Counted from the first letter of the stretch, positions 29,809 through 40,001 are shown. The stretch: 64,000 nucleotides of DNA from Methylomonas sp. UP202 (GCF_029910655.1 NZ_CP123897.1:1-64000); one strand, 5' to 3'. Notes: generated by a model from the sequence alone, not told the origin. Program-made: numbers and translations.

Positions 29809-30067
29809 GTAAGCGTTCCTTTCGAGCTGTTTATACAGATGCTGTTAAAGGACCGCTTACACTCGTTGATCGAAACCTGCAAGGCCAATAGCGTCGACCC
29901 TTACACCTATCTGGTCGATCTGTTCCGAAAGCTTCCCACCGCAAAAACTGTCGAAGAGTTCGAAGCGCTGTTGCCTTGGAATCTCGACGCCCTAACGGAC
30001 TAATCGCACGCCAACGGTTAAGTCATTGTCCGTTTCAGTTCTAGTGCGTCCTTCAAAGATCGCTTAC
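29809..30067. mobile_element. 259-bp internally deleted IS66 derivative
   Basis: The left end is GTAAGCGTTCC (29809) and the right end, read inward from 30067, GTAAGCGATC. Both are flanked by the exact 8-bp duplication GTTTCTGG (29801-29808 and 30068-30075). Inside is only the C-terminus of an IS66 TnpC (LIETCKANSVDPYTYLVDLF ... FEALLPWNL, stop at 30001-30003). It is therefore a non-autonomous deletion derivative that transposed, or a full insertion that later lost its middle. Confidence 0.9.
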
Positions 30068-30075
30068 GTTTCTGG

Positions 30076-30103
30076 AAGTGCGCATTGTTCTATCTTCACT
30101 CAT
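30076..30103 (-). pseudogene. SRPBCC gene, displaced 5' end
   Basis: It begins at ATG 30103-30101 with a GGAG site about ten bases upstream and encodes MSEDRTMRT up to the insertion. It continues in frame at 29808 after removal of the insert and one 8-bp duplication. Confidence 0.8.
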
Positions 30104-30136
30104 AACCATGACTCCGAGGTAAGTTGGGTTATTACT

Positions 30137-30208
30137 GCATAACGTCTTAATTCACCGGCCTACTCAACTTTTCGCGCAGGCGGGCAAGGCGTGGTGGGTC
30201 CGTTGGAC
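30137..30208 (-). repeat. Possible decayed attC site
   Basis: The plus-strand boundaries are GCATAAC (30137-30143) and GTTGGAC (30202-30208), 72 bp apart, with only partial internal pairing. It sits 34 bases upstream of the SRPBCC start, the spacing seen between true cassette genes and their preceding attC. Low confidence. Confidence 0.35.
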
Positions 30209-30223
30209 GATGTGGGAATATAG

Positions 30224-30967
30224 GTGCCGAAGTTTAACCCACCTGATTTTCGCCGTCTCGACTACCACCCGCATGTGCATTGCGTGATACCGGCGGCGGC
30301 CATCGATACGGAAAAACGCCTGTGGCGAACCAAACGCGCCAAAAAAGGCCGCGACAAAAACCAAACCGGCTACTTGTTCAATCACAAGGCATTGGCCAAG
30401 GTCTTTCGCGCCAAATTGCTTGAGGCGATCGCGCAGGAAGGGTTGGCACTTCCGACCCGTTACGACCCACAGGGAAGTGGGGAGTGCGGAAACCGCAGGG
30501 AGCGGGTTTCTGTCCCCGAATGCTGGGTCGTCGACGTCAAGTCAGTCGGTAGCGGCGACAAAGCGCTGATCTATCTTGGGCGCTATCTGTATAAAGGCGT
30601 CATCCAGGAAAAGGACATCGTTGGCTGCCGCGACGGCCAAGTGACGTTCCGCTACCAGGACAGCAACACCCGAAAAATGCGCACCCGAACACTACCCGGT
30701 GTTCAGTTCCTTTGGCTGATCCTCCGCCATGTCTTGCCGAAAGGCTTTAGGCGCGCCCGCAACTTCGGCTTTTTGCATCCCAACAGCAAACGGCTGCTTG
30801 GATTGCTGCAATACCTGCTTGGCTTGAATCCAAACCGGGCGCTGGCGTGGCTGAGAAAGCGGCCGCCACTCACCTGCGCCTGCTGCGGCGGAGACATGCG
30901 GATAGTGAGAACACTCATCCTGCCGTTGTTACGCAGCCAGACCATGCCCACCGGCCAACCGGGTTGA
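30224..30967 (+). pseudogene. IS91-family transposase fragment (5' end missing)
   Basis: The frame from about 30257 encodes LDYHPHVHCVIPAAA and ALIYLGRYLYKGVIQEKDIV...VTFRYQDS, the HUH (Y2) transposase motifs with the HPHVH metal site and the tyrosine region. The N-terminal third expected in an IS91 transposase is missing. The bases just before (30234-30257) are identical to the 3' end of the Uma2 gene at 35037, showing a recombination junction. The 258 bases after it (30968-31225) show nothing I can name. Confidence 0.85.
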
Positions 30968-31225
30968 GGGAGCCACAGGCTATGTAAACGATTCGCGCAG
31001 CCGGCCAAGCGATCATCGGCCTTTTTAAGGTCGACAGCTTCGTTCGGCCAAAATCAGGCTAAAACATCCCCAAAAACGGGCTTCCGATGCCATCTAAGCG
31101 GCAGGGGCGATGCTTCCAGGTGAGTTCCGGGGCTTGAAGCGATCATTAGGCCTTCGTGACCCAAGAGCTCCGAAAAGCTATTTTCTTATATAAAGCATGC
31201 CGTCAACGCTGTGACCACCGGGCTT

Positions 31226-31288
31226 GTCCAACAACCGGTTCAGATTGTGGTTCGCGTTGCTCACACAATCTAACCTTATTCGTTAGGC
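31226..31288 (-). repeat. Integron attC site D
   Basis: On the minus strand it runs from GCCTAAC (31288) to GTTGGAC (31226), 63 bp, matching the RYYYAAC/GTTRRRY core rule. The internal arms AGATTGTG and CACAATCT pair. The stop codon of the PEP-CTERM gene lies in the outer core, the usual cassette economy. Confidence 0.85.
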
Positions 31289-31921
31289 CAGTTTCCTCGA
31301 ACGTTTTAATACACCCAATCCTGCTACTGCACTGCCAAATAACCAAAAGGCAGCGGGAACAGGAACTGCCTGAACTACATGAAACGCTAAATCGTAGCCG
31401 TCATTAACTCCGTTATTGTTGACATTATGGATGGTTAGAGAATTGATATTCTCAAAAAGAGCCAATCCACCAGAAGAGTTGTTAAGGGTAATTTGAGTTC
31501 CTGAGATCGTGACACCATTGTAATCTGTTGGCACAAGGCCAAAATTTATTGAGTCAGTTAAGTTGTCATTACTTAGAGCTACTAGTAATCGAGAAACTGG
31601 CTGCGCAAATGTAATAGTGTAATCACCACCTGTATGAAGATTATCTGTAGGATTTGGCAGTGCTGCAAAATGAAATGAACCATTTGTTGTAGTCCTTTGA
31701 CTCCAAAGGCTAGTCTGACTGATACTCCACAAAATACCGTTACTGCTTCCGGATGCGGTAGCATCCCCACCTGTGCCGTCGGAAGATGAACCAAGATTGT
31801 AATTCACTACATCGAAGTTAAAAGACGCCAAATTAAGATCGCCTATAGTGCTGCCATTCGATAAGGATGGCAGGCTTGATAGTAGTAATGTAGTTATAAA
31901 GCTCGGTTTGAAAATTTTCAT
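31283..31921 (-). CDS. PEP-CTERM/VPLPA-type sorted exported protein (cassette 4)
   Basis: The 212-residue protein has an N-terminal signal peptide (MKIFKPSFITTLLLSSLPSLSNG), a Ser/Thr/Asn-rich beta body, and a C-terminal VPVPAAFWLFGSAVAGLGVL plus basic tail, the PEP-CTERM-type signal processed by exosortase. Such proteins are exported and often found with exopolysaccharide. The ATG at 31921 is preferred over an in-frame ATG nine bases upstream, because only 31921 has proper spacing from AGGA. It lies between attC sites D and C, so it is an integron cassette gene. Confidence 0.88.
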   Translation of the reverse strand: MKIFKPSFITTLLLSSLPSLSNGSTIGDLNLASFNFDVVNYNLGSSSDGTGGDATASGSSNGILWSISQTSLWSQRTTTNGSFHFAALPNPTDNLHTGGDYTITFAQPVSRLLVALSNDNLTDSINFGLVPTDYNGVTISGTQITLNNSSGGLALFENINSLTIHNVNNNGVNDGYDLAFHVVQAVPVPAAFWLFGSAVAGLGVLKRSRKLA

Positions 31922-31950
31922 AAAGATCATTCCTGTTGTTGGTTTTATAA

Positions 31951-32037
31951 GTCTAACGTAGAGCTAACCGGCGCTGCGCGGCTTTATCGCGCAGCGTCCA
32001 GCGACCGAAGGGAGCGAGGTTGAGCGCCGGGTTGGGC
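31951..32037 (-). repeat. Integron attC site C
   Basis: This 87-bp site reads GCCCAAC (32037-32031) to GTTAGAC (31957-31951) on the minus strand, with pairing arms GCGCTGCGCG and CGCGCAGCG in between. It is almost identical to site B and differs at a few bases near the centre. Confidence 0.92.
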
Positions 32038-32053
32038 TGATTTTGGTTCATGC

Positions 32054-32311
32054 TCACCTAGCAAATAGCCCCGACATTGCGGCAAGCACAAAAGCAACTG
32101 CGACTATTGCACCAGCGAGAACGGCAAGCCCGGACCGAAATAGCAAGGTGGCTCCGAGCTTCAGCTCGGCAACCTTTTGTGAACGATATTTCAGCACGGC
32201 AAAGACACAAACAACTGCCCCTGCGAGGAGCATTGCGGCGGGATGCAACATAACGGTGAGGAGCGCACTCAAGAAAAACAACGCGATGGGAACAGTAATA
32301 TTCTTGTTCAC
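32054..32311 (-). CDS. Small membrane protein (cassette 3)
   Basis: The 85-residue protein has three hydrophobic segments (VPIALFFLSALLTVML, AAMLLAGAVVCVFAVL, GLAVLAGAIVAVAFVLAAM). The GTG start at 32311 with AAGGAA just upstream is preferred over a TTG inside the attC. No family is recognised. It lies between attC sites C and B. Confidence 0.7.
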   Translation of the reverse strand: MNKNITVPIALFFLSALLTVMLHPAAMLLAGAVVCVFAVLKYRSQKVAELKLGATLLFRSGLAVLAGAIVAVAFVLAAMSGLFAR

Positions 32312-32329
32312 GACGTTCCTTATAGCGAC

Positions 32330-32416
32330 GCCCAACGTAGAGCTAACCGGCGCTGCGCGGCTTTATCGCGCAGCGTCCAGCGACTGAAAGGAGCGAGGTT
32401 GAGCGCCGGGTTGGGC
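32330..32416 (-). repeat. Integron attC site B
   Basis: This 87-bp site runs on the minus strand from GCCCAAC (32416-32410) to GTTGGGC (32336-32330). It is near-identical to site C, as expected for a sedentary chromosomal integron with a homogeneous attC family. Confidence 0.92.
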
Positions 32417-32419
32417 GTA

Positions 32420-32944
32420 TCAGCGCTCATAGAACCACGCCATAAATTCGTCCGCAACCACAGGCGAAAGCTCTTGTACAGCCTCAGCGATTCCGGTTTC
32501 GCCTTTCGCTGCAGCGATTGCCGACAAAGCGCACTGCAGAAACTCGGCATCCCACTCACGCGCCGATGCTGCGGCGACTAGGCCAGGCAAACGGGCCAGC
32601 GACCCGAAATAGGCGGATTCAAGATCTTCGGGTACCGAGAGCCCGCATTTTCTCCGGCAAATCTCCACCCAAGCTGGAAATTGGAGGTACGTTGACTCTA
32701 CCTTTAGTGGCGCTGATGCCAGAGCTTCAATCACATGCGGCACCGCCGCAAATGACGCGGAATAGACGTGTCCTTGATGCGCCAGTGCGCTCCAAAGAGA
32801 GAACCACGGCTCTCTATTTCCTTCGGCAGATGGCAAATCAGCGAGTTGCGCCAACAATGGCGGAATGTCGGATGCGGCACCATAGGCGTGCTGCAGTTCT
32901 GACCAACGAGAATCTTCAAGACTAAGCAAAGCGTGGTTCCTCAA
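32420..32944 (-). CDS. Hypothetical cassette protein (cassette 2)
   Basis: This encodes LSLEDSRWSELQHAYGAASDIPPLLAQLADLPSAEGNREPWFSLWSALAHQGHVYSASFAAVPHVIEAL..., an alpha-helical soluble protein of about 174 residues resembling uncharacterised HEAT-like bacterial proteins. There is no ATG; the frame opens in the attC and TTG codons at 32953, 32944 or just after are possible starts, of which I chose 32944. It lies between attC sites B and A. Confidence 0.65.
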   Translation of the reverse strand: MRNHALLSLEDSRWSELQHAYGAASDIPPLLAQLADLPSAEGNREPWFSLWSALAHQGHVYSASFAAVPHVIEALASAPLKVESTYLQFPAWVEICRRKCGLSVPEDLESAYFGSLARLPGLVAAASAREWDAEFLQCALSAIAAAKGETGIAEAVQELSPVVADEFMAWFYER

Positions 32945-32947
32945 GAC

Positions 32948-33010
32948 GCCCAACGTAAAAGTGAGGGGCTGCGCGCTTTTGCGCAGTCCCTCTCGACTGA
33001 CGGGTTGGGC
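32948..33010 (-). repeat. Integron attC site A
   Basis: This 63-bp site runs on the minus strand from GCCCAAC (33010-33004) to GTTGGGC (32954-32948). The internal arms GAGGGACTGCGC and GCGCAGCCCCTC are nearly complementary. It ends the first cassette. Confidence 0.92.
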
Positions 33011-33042
33011 TGGTTACTCACTTGATTTTCTCGTATTCACTA

Positions 33043-33552
33043 TTACCGGCCCAATGCTTTCTTAACCTCAACACCAGATGGAAAACCGGCAGCGATGATG
33101 CTTCCGTTTTTGTTAACGTTGTACTTGATAAGTGCTTCACACCCACCGCAACTTCCTCCTGAATCTACTGACAGGAGGAACGAATTTTTGCTCAGGCAAT
33201 ATCCTTGGCGCGGTAAATAGACACGCCCATCATCAGTTAATAGCTTTCCCATTTTTTGATATTTCTCAATAACTGATGGAACTTCTTTTTCAATGGATCC
33301 AATTTTTACAAATACATGGACGCTCACAATTAGATCGCCCGACGCACCAAGATACCCAGGGATTCCATATTCCTCTGGAACCTTTCCATACACTTCATCG
33401 GGGAAACGGTCGTCTTTCACTAAGATGCTATAACCTGCACATTGGGTTTCATTCACCACAATTGAGGATTTTATTATTGAGTCATTCAGCGAAAATTCTG
33501 CTGTATTTGCAGATAGTGAGATTGCAAACAATGCAAAGAGTAGGTATTTCAT
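33043..33552 (-). CDS. Hypothetical exported protein (cassette 1)
   Basis: The 169-residue protein starts with a signal peptide (MKYLLFALFAISLSANTAEF). Its mature part contains Cys residues (GGSCGGCEALIKY) that may form disulfides. The start has an AGAGGG site. No family is recognised. It is the cassette nearest the integrase, hence the last one inserted if the array was still active. Confidence 0.75.
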   Translation of the reverse strand: MKYLLFALFAISLSANTAEFSLNDSIIKSSIVVNETQCAGYSILVKDDRFPDEVYGKVPEEYGIPGYLGASGDLIVSVHVFVKIGSIEKEVPSVIEKYQKMGKLLTDDGRVYLPRQGYCLSKNSFLLSVDSGGSCGGCEALIKYNVNKNGSIIAAGFPSGVEVKKALGR

Positions 33553-33570
33553 AAACAGCCCTCTTAAGTT

Positions 33571-33693
33571 GCCCAACGTAATGTATACGACATCGCTTGT
33601 CCTATAATCCAGGGCATAATGTCGTATAATCCTTTTTTCATGATGGCAAGTTATTGTTTGTGAAAGAATTCGCTCGGGCAAACGGGACATGTT
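33571..33693. promoter_or_regulatory. attI junction and divergent intI/cassette promoter region
   Basis: On the minus strand GTTGGGC (33577-33571) marks the attI recombination point 19 bases before cassette 1. The region up to intI holds the 10-bp inverted repeat TATACGACAT (33584-33593) and ATGTCGTATA (33619-33628) and two TATAAT sequences (33603-33608, 33625-33630). These are candidates for the divergent intI and cassette (Pc) promoters or an integrase-binding site. Confidence 0.65.
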
Positions 33694-34674
33694 ATGGAAA
33701 CAATTACGACATCGGCACCGCCAAAAAAAAGACTGGATCAGGTACGCGATAAAATTCGTTTCAAGCACTACAGTCTGAGTACCGAGGATACCTACGTCTC
33801 CTGGATTAAGCAATTTATTTTGTTTAACGGCAAGCGTCATCCGACAGAGATGGGCGCGGCCGAAGTCGAACGGTTCTTGACCTATCTGGCAACCGAGCGG
33901 CATGTCTCCAGTTCCACGCAAAATCAGGCTTTGTCGGCCATTCTGTTTTTGTATCGCGACGTGCTGGCGGTGCAATTGCCTTGGTTGGACGGCTTTGAGC
34001 GCTCGAAAAAGCCGCGCAGATTGCCGGTGGTGTTGACGACGGCCGAAGTGCAGCAACTGCTCAAACACGCGGAATCAGCGCCGCCGCCCATAGGCCTCCT
34101 CATTCGCTTGCTTTACGGCACCGGCATGCGATTGATGGAAGCGGTTCGTTTGCGGGTCAAGGATGTGGAGTTATCCCGTAAGGAGATTGTGGTTCGCGAC
34201 GGCAAGGGCGGCAAAGACCGCGTAACGATGTTGCCGGAAAGTTTGTTGGAGCCGATGCGGACACAACTGGCGCTGCGCAAGTCTTGGCACGACGAGGATT
34301 TGCGCTTGGGGAAAGTCGATGTTTGGTTGCCCGACGCGCTGGCGGTCAAATATCCCAACGCGGCAAGGGAATGGGGCTGGCAATATGTGTTTGCAGCGGC
34401 AAATTATTCCGTCGATCTGCGTTCCAAAGTTGAACGCCGCCACCATGTCGATGAAAAACAGGTGCAGCGCTATGTCAAAAAAGCGGCCGCGGCGGCGGGT
34501 ATCGTCAAGCCGACTTCGCCACATACCCTGCGCCATTCTTTTGCGACCCATATATTGCAAGCCGGTTACGATATTCGTACCGTGCAGGAGTTGCTCGGCC
34601 ATAGCGATGTCTCCACAACCGTAACTATTCAGCGCGAAGTAAAAACGCCCTCTCCCGACGGAGCGGGGGGGTGA
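33694..34674 (+). pseudogene. intI: Integron integrase IntI, catalytic C-terminus lost
   Basis: The 326-residue tyrosine recombinase has the SAM-like N domain (KIRFKHYSLSTEDTYVSWIKQF), the catalytic Arg in GTGMRLMEAVRL, the IntI-specific patch (DVWLPDALAVKYPNAAREWGWQYVFAA) and the box HTLRHSFATHILQ...VQELLGHSDVSTT. A normal IntI continues with a YTHV-type catalytic tyrosine; here the sequence changes to VTIQREVKTPSPDGAGG and stops. Without the tyrosine the enzyme cannot recombine, so it is treated as a pseudogene. It is divergent from its cassettes, as usual. Confidence 0.88.
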
Positions 34675-34700
34675 ATACCTTGATGTCAGCTATGCCGTTC

Positions 34701-34746
34701 GCTGAGCGGAGTCGAAGCGAAATCGCTGGCTTCGGCTCCGCTCAGC
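34701..34746. repeat. REP-like palindrome
   Basis: The 18-base arms at 34701-34718 and 34729-34746 (GCTGAGCGGAGTCGAAGC and its near reverse complement, one mismatch) form a strong hairpin. The motif resembles extragenic palindromes common in GC-rich bacteria; no second copy was noticed in this window. The rest of 34675-35036 shows no gene I can support. Confidence 0.6.
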
Positions 34747-35036
34747 CAGCGGCTTACATTGACTGTAACCGCTTAACTTGACGCCATTGGTAACCACCTT
34801 CCCCCCAGAACGGCCTCTGAATAGTTACCCACGACCATGATATACACCCATGTACTGAACAAAAGCGGTAAAGGCGTGACCAGTCCGCTGGATTTAATTA
34901 AATAAGCACCAAACCGAGCAACAAGCCAGCAGAAATCCATCGGCGCCAGGTCTTGCAAAACCCGCGTAAGCCGACAGGCGTTTCTCCGCATGATAGTAAC
35001 CGATGGCGCTAGCACCGCCGCTGAAACACGACTAGC

Positions 35037-35627
35037 TTAACCCACCTGATTTTCGCCGTCCTCGCATACCTTGTCATAAACCTCGCGCAAGCTGAGCTGG
35101 CAATCGATACTTTCCAACGACACGCTCGCATCCAGCCCCAGCGACTCGCTCATTATCCAGACTTCGCCTTGGCGCAGATAGCGTTCGATGCCGGGCTGAT
35201 CCTGGGTGACCAGCAGATATTCGCGCAAACTGGCGATTTTTCGATAATGGGCAAACTTTGCACCGCGGTCGTAGGCCTCGGTGGACGGTGACAACACTTC
35301 GATCAGCAGCGTGGGATTGAGCAAGGTATCCAACTGGGTGTCTTCGAACTCCGGTTTGCCGCAAACCACGGCGATGTCCGGGTAATGATAGCTGCGGGCC
35401 TTGGAGGCCTTGACCCGCATGTCGTTGACATAGGCTTCGCAGGGGCGGTTTTTCAGTTGTCTTCGTAACTCTCCAGCGATATTGATGGTTATCAAATTAT
35501 GCTCGCGGCTGGCACCGGTCATGGCATGGATTTGCCCGTCGTGGAATTCGCTTTTAATCGCGGCGCTGCGTTCCAGGCTTAAGTATTCTTCGGCGGTGTA
35601 GCGGGTTTGTTTAACCACGGCGGACAT
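35037..35627 (-). CDS. Uma2-family endonuclease-like protein
   Basis: The 196-residue Uma2 (DUF820) protein has a restriction-endonuclease-like fold with YHYPDIAVVCG and LLIEVLSPST supplying the expected acidic residues, after a typical start (TRYTAEEYLSLE) and EFHDGQIHAMTGASREHNLI. Family members are abundant in cyanobacteria and some methanotrophs, and their roles are uncertain. Its last 24 bases recur beside the IS91 fragment at 30234-30257. The start ATG is at 35627. Confidence 0.88.
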   Translation of the reverse strand: MSAVVKQTRYTAEEYLSLERSAAIKSEFHDGQIHAMTGASREHNLITINIAGELRRQLKNRPCEAYVNDMRVKASKARSYHYPDIAVVCGKPEFEDTQLDTLLNPTLLIEVLSPSTEAYDRGAKFAHYRKIASLREYLLVTQDQPGIERYLRQGEVWIMSESLGLDASVSLESIDCQLSLREVYDKVCEDGENQVG

Positions 35628-35855
35628 GAATCACCTCGACAAATCATCGCAATTAAGGGAGCAGACCAAATGACGCTGCTGCAAATGGCGGGAAGCTCGA
35701 TAGGCGTTCAATTCTACGGAAAAACTAAAATAGCAGGCAACTTCCTACTTTCGTTTTACAGGGATTCTTGTAATGCCGCGCCCTAAATGCGCTCGGCACA
35801 AACCACCCCGGCCTGAGATAATAAGCGCTTCGTTGTTTCGCTGTATTCGCCGTCC

Positions 35856-37907
<2,052 letters not shown>

Positions 37908-37977
37908 TTTGCATTGTATTTACAGTATTTTCGCAGTAGTCTTTTGTGTCGACGGTTTCACTTTTAGGAGCATTGAC

Positions 37978-38196
37978 ATGCCACGCTTTACGATAGATCT
38001 TTCCGCCGAGATCGACCAAAAACTCACCGAAATTTCGCGCAAGGAAGGCATCAGCAAAGCCGAAGCCATGCGCCGGGCTTTCGCGTTGCTGGCTGTTGCC
38101 GAGCAGGAGAAATCCAAGGGCAATTCATTGGGTATCGTGCGCGAAAATGCCGACAGTCATGAATTGCAAGCCATCGGCAGAATTGTGGGGGTCTGA
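37978..38196 (+). CDS. Ribbon-helix-helix (CopG-like) protein
   Basis: The 72-residue protein (MPRFTIDLSAEIDQKLTEISRKEGISKAEAMRRAFALLAVAEQEK) is a ribbon-helix-helix domain, normally a DNA-binding dimer. The ATG has an AGGAG site. Its stop codon overlaps the next start (TGATG), so it is coupled to a small membrane protein. No toxin partner is recognised. Confidence 0.85.
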   Translation: MPRFTIDLSAEIDQKLTEISRKEGISKAEAMRRAFALLAVAEQEKSKGNSLGIVRENADSHELQAIGRIVGV

Positions 38197-38462
38197 TGGC
38201 TGAAAAGCCGCAATCCCGGGACGTTGATATCAACGATGCTTTTCGGAGCGATAGCCAAGTCGGACTCGACGAGAGCGATAGGCTAAAATTGGCCCGCCAG
38301 GTGTTAATGGGCATGGCGGCGATTTGTATTGGGGTATTCGTTGGATACGCCAGTTATCCCGACAACAAAGCGTTGGCGGATATTTTTGAGCTGATAAAGA
38401 TCGGTGCTTTGCCGTTAATTACGTTAATCGTGTCGTTCTATTTTCCGAATAGTGCGAAGTAG
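38196..38462 (+). CDS. Small two-helix membrane protein coupled to RHH protein
   Basis: The 88-residue protein has an acidic cytoplasmic N-terminus and two membrane helices (VLMGMAAICIGVFVGYASY and LIKIGALPLITLIVSFYF). It starts one base into the stop of the RHH gene. The family is not recognised. A strong terminator follows. Confidence 0.8.
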   Translation: MAEKPQSRDVDINDAFRSDSQVGLDESDRLKLARQVLMGMAAICIGVFVGYASYPDNKALADIFELIKIGALPLITLIVSFYFPNSAK

Positions 38463-38470
38463 CTCGATGA

Positions 38471-38504
38471 AAGCCGGGGCAATCCAGTTTACCCCGGCTT
38501 TTTT
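38471..38504. terminator. Bidirectional rho-independent terminator
   Basis: The perfect 9-bp stem AAGCCGGGG (38471-38479) and CCCCGGCTT (38492-38500), with a 12-base loop, is followed by a T run on the plus strand. It lies between the convergent membrane-protein gene and degP/degQ-like gene. Confidence 0.85.
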
Positions 38505-38508
38505 CAAT

Positions 38509-39858
38509 TTATTGCAGTACTACGAAAAACGCTTCTCCGCCGCGTTGCAGATTGACCAGCAGCGGGGCATTCGGATTAACCACCTGTTTTATTTCATCGA
38601 GATTGCGCACCCGGTAGCGGTTGGCGGTGACAATGATGTCGCCGGGGCGTAAGCCGGTTTTCCAGGCCTTGGAGTTTTGCTCGACCTTCTCGATCAACAC
38701 GCCTTCGACCTGATCCTTGGGCGTCACGCCCAGCGCCGCGCCGCTCAGCGTGGGGTGCAGTTTGTCGCCGGCCAATTGCGGACGCTTGGGTTTGCCTATC
38801 GTGGCTTGCAGATTCATCCGCTCTTCGCCGCGCACGACGTCCAGATTGGCGGTATCGCCGATTTGCAGCAAGCCGACGGCATTGCGGATTTGGGCACTGC
38901 CGCCCTTGACGTCCTGACCGTTGATGCCGACGATGATGTCGCCGGGTTCCAGGCCGGCTTTCTCGGCTGGCGAACCGGCTTCGACCCGGCTGACCACGGC
39001 GCCGTGCTGGCTTTTCAACGAAAAGGCCTTGATCAGATCCGGCGTCAAATCCTGAGTGGTCACGCCGAGCAGACCGCGGCGGACTTCGCCGTGCTGGACC
39101 AACGACTCCATTAAACGCATCGCCATGTTGGACGGGATCGCGAAACCGATGCCGACGTTACCGCCGCTGGGCGCCAGAATCGCGGTGTTCATACCGACGA
39201 ATTCGCCGCGCAGATTGACTAGCGCGCCACCGGAGTTGCCGGGGTTGATCGAGGCGTCGGTTTGAATGAAATCTTCGTAACCTTCGATACCCAAATTGGA
39301 GCGGCCCAAGGCGCTGACGATGCCGGAGGTCACGGTTTGGCCGAGGCCGAACGGGTTGCCGATCGCCACGACGAAATCGCCGACCTTGAGTTGGCCGGAG
39401 TCGGCGACTTTCAACGCGGTCAGATTGTCGGCCGGAATTTGAATAACCGCCACGTCGGCTTCCGGATCGGCGCCGAGCAGTTTGGCGTTCAATTGCCGGC
39501 CGTCGGCCAAGGTCACGGTGATCTTGTCGGCCTTGTCGATGACGTGGTTATTGGTCAGCACGTAACCTTGATCCTTATCGACGATGACGCCGGAACCCAG
39601 ACTGTTTTTTTGTTGCTGGCGCGGATTGTTGGGTATGTTGAAGAAGCGCCGAAACACCGGATCGTTCATCAACGGATTTTCCTGCATCCGCACATTGGTG
39701 GAGGTGGAAATGTTCACCACGGCGGGCATGCTTTGTTCCAGCATCGGCGCCAACGACGGCAGCGGACTGCCATCCACTTGGCCAGGCAGCGCGGCCATGC
39801 CCCCGGTGCTTTGGAGACCTATCGCTATAATCAGTAACAATCGGGTAATCTTCATCAT
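38509..39858 (-). CDS. degQ: DegP/DegQ-type periplasmic serine protease (Do family)
   Basis: The 449-residue protein degrades or refolds misfolded envelope proteins. A signal peptide (about 1-22) is followed by the trypsin-like domain with the catalytic triad His105 (TNNHVID), Asp135 (DPEADVAVIQI) and Ser209 (NPGNSGGALVNL). Two PDZ domains follow (about 255-345 and 365-445), with GLLGVTTQDLTPDLI and GAALGVTPKDQVEGV at their starts. The long cap loop suggests DegP/DegQ rather than DegS; the symbol is given as a near match. Confidence 0.93.
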   Translation of the reverse strand: MMKITRLLLIIAIGLQSTGGMAALPGQVDGSPLPSLAPMLEQSMPAVVNISTSTNVRMQENPLMNDPVFRRFFNIPNNPRQQQKNSLGSGVIVDKDQGYVLTNNHVIDKADKITVTLADGRQLNAKLLGADPEADVAVIQIPADNLTALKVADSGQLKVGDFVVAIGNPFGLGQTVTSGIVSALGRSNLGIEGYEDFIQTDASINPGNSGGALVNLRGEFVGMNTAILAPSGGNVGIGFAIPSNMAMRLMESLVQHGEVRRGLLGVTTQDLTPDLIKAFSLKSQHGAVVSRVEAGSPAEKAGLEPGDIIVGINGQDVKGGSAQIRNAVGLLQIGDTANLDVVRGEERMNLQATIGKPKRPQLAGDKLHPTLSGAALGVTPKDQVEGVLIEKVEQNSKAWKTGLRPGDIIVTANRYRVRNLDEIKQVVNPNAPLLVNLQRGGEAFFVVLQ

Positions 39859-40001
39859 GGTTTCGGGTTTTAGGCGGTTAAAAATGCCAGCATGGACAAG
39901 CTGGATGACGAAATGTTTCTACAAGCCTATAAGTAATAATGTTCTATCATAATTCAAGTGCATCCGACGCAATCCCACCACTTTTTATCCGCAACTGACC
40001 C

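Noticed and set aside
29853..29859. CGCTTAC as an IS66 right end
   Set aside because: It falls inside the tnpC remnant coding for RLHSLIET and has no flanking duplication; the end at 30067 has the exact GTTTCTGG duplication.
33553..34068. Long N-terminal extension of the cassette 1 gene on the minus strand
   Set aside because: It runs antisense through attI and intI; the signal peptide at 33552 with its ribosome-binding site marks the real start.
34773..35015. 80-codon minus-strand frame between intI and the Uma2 gene
   Set aside because: It has no good start context or recognisable motif.
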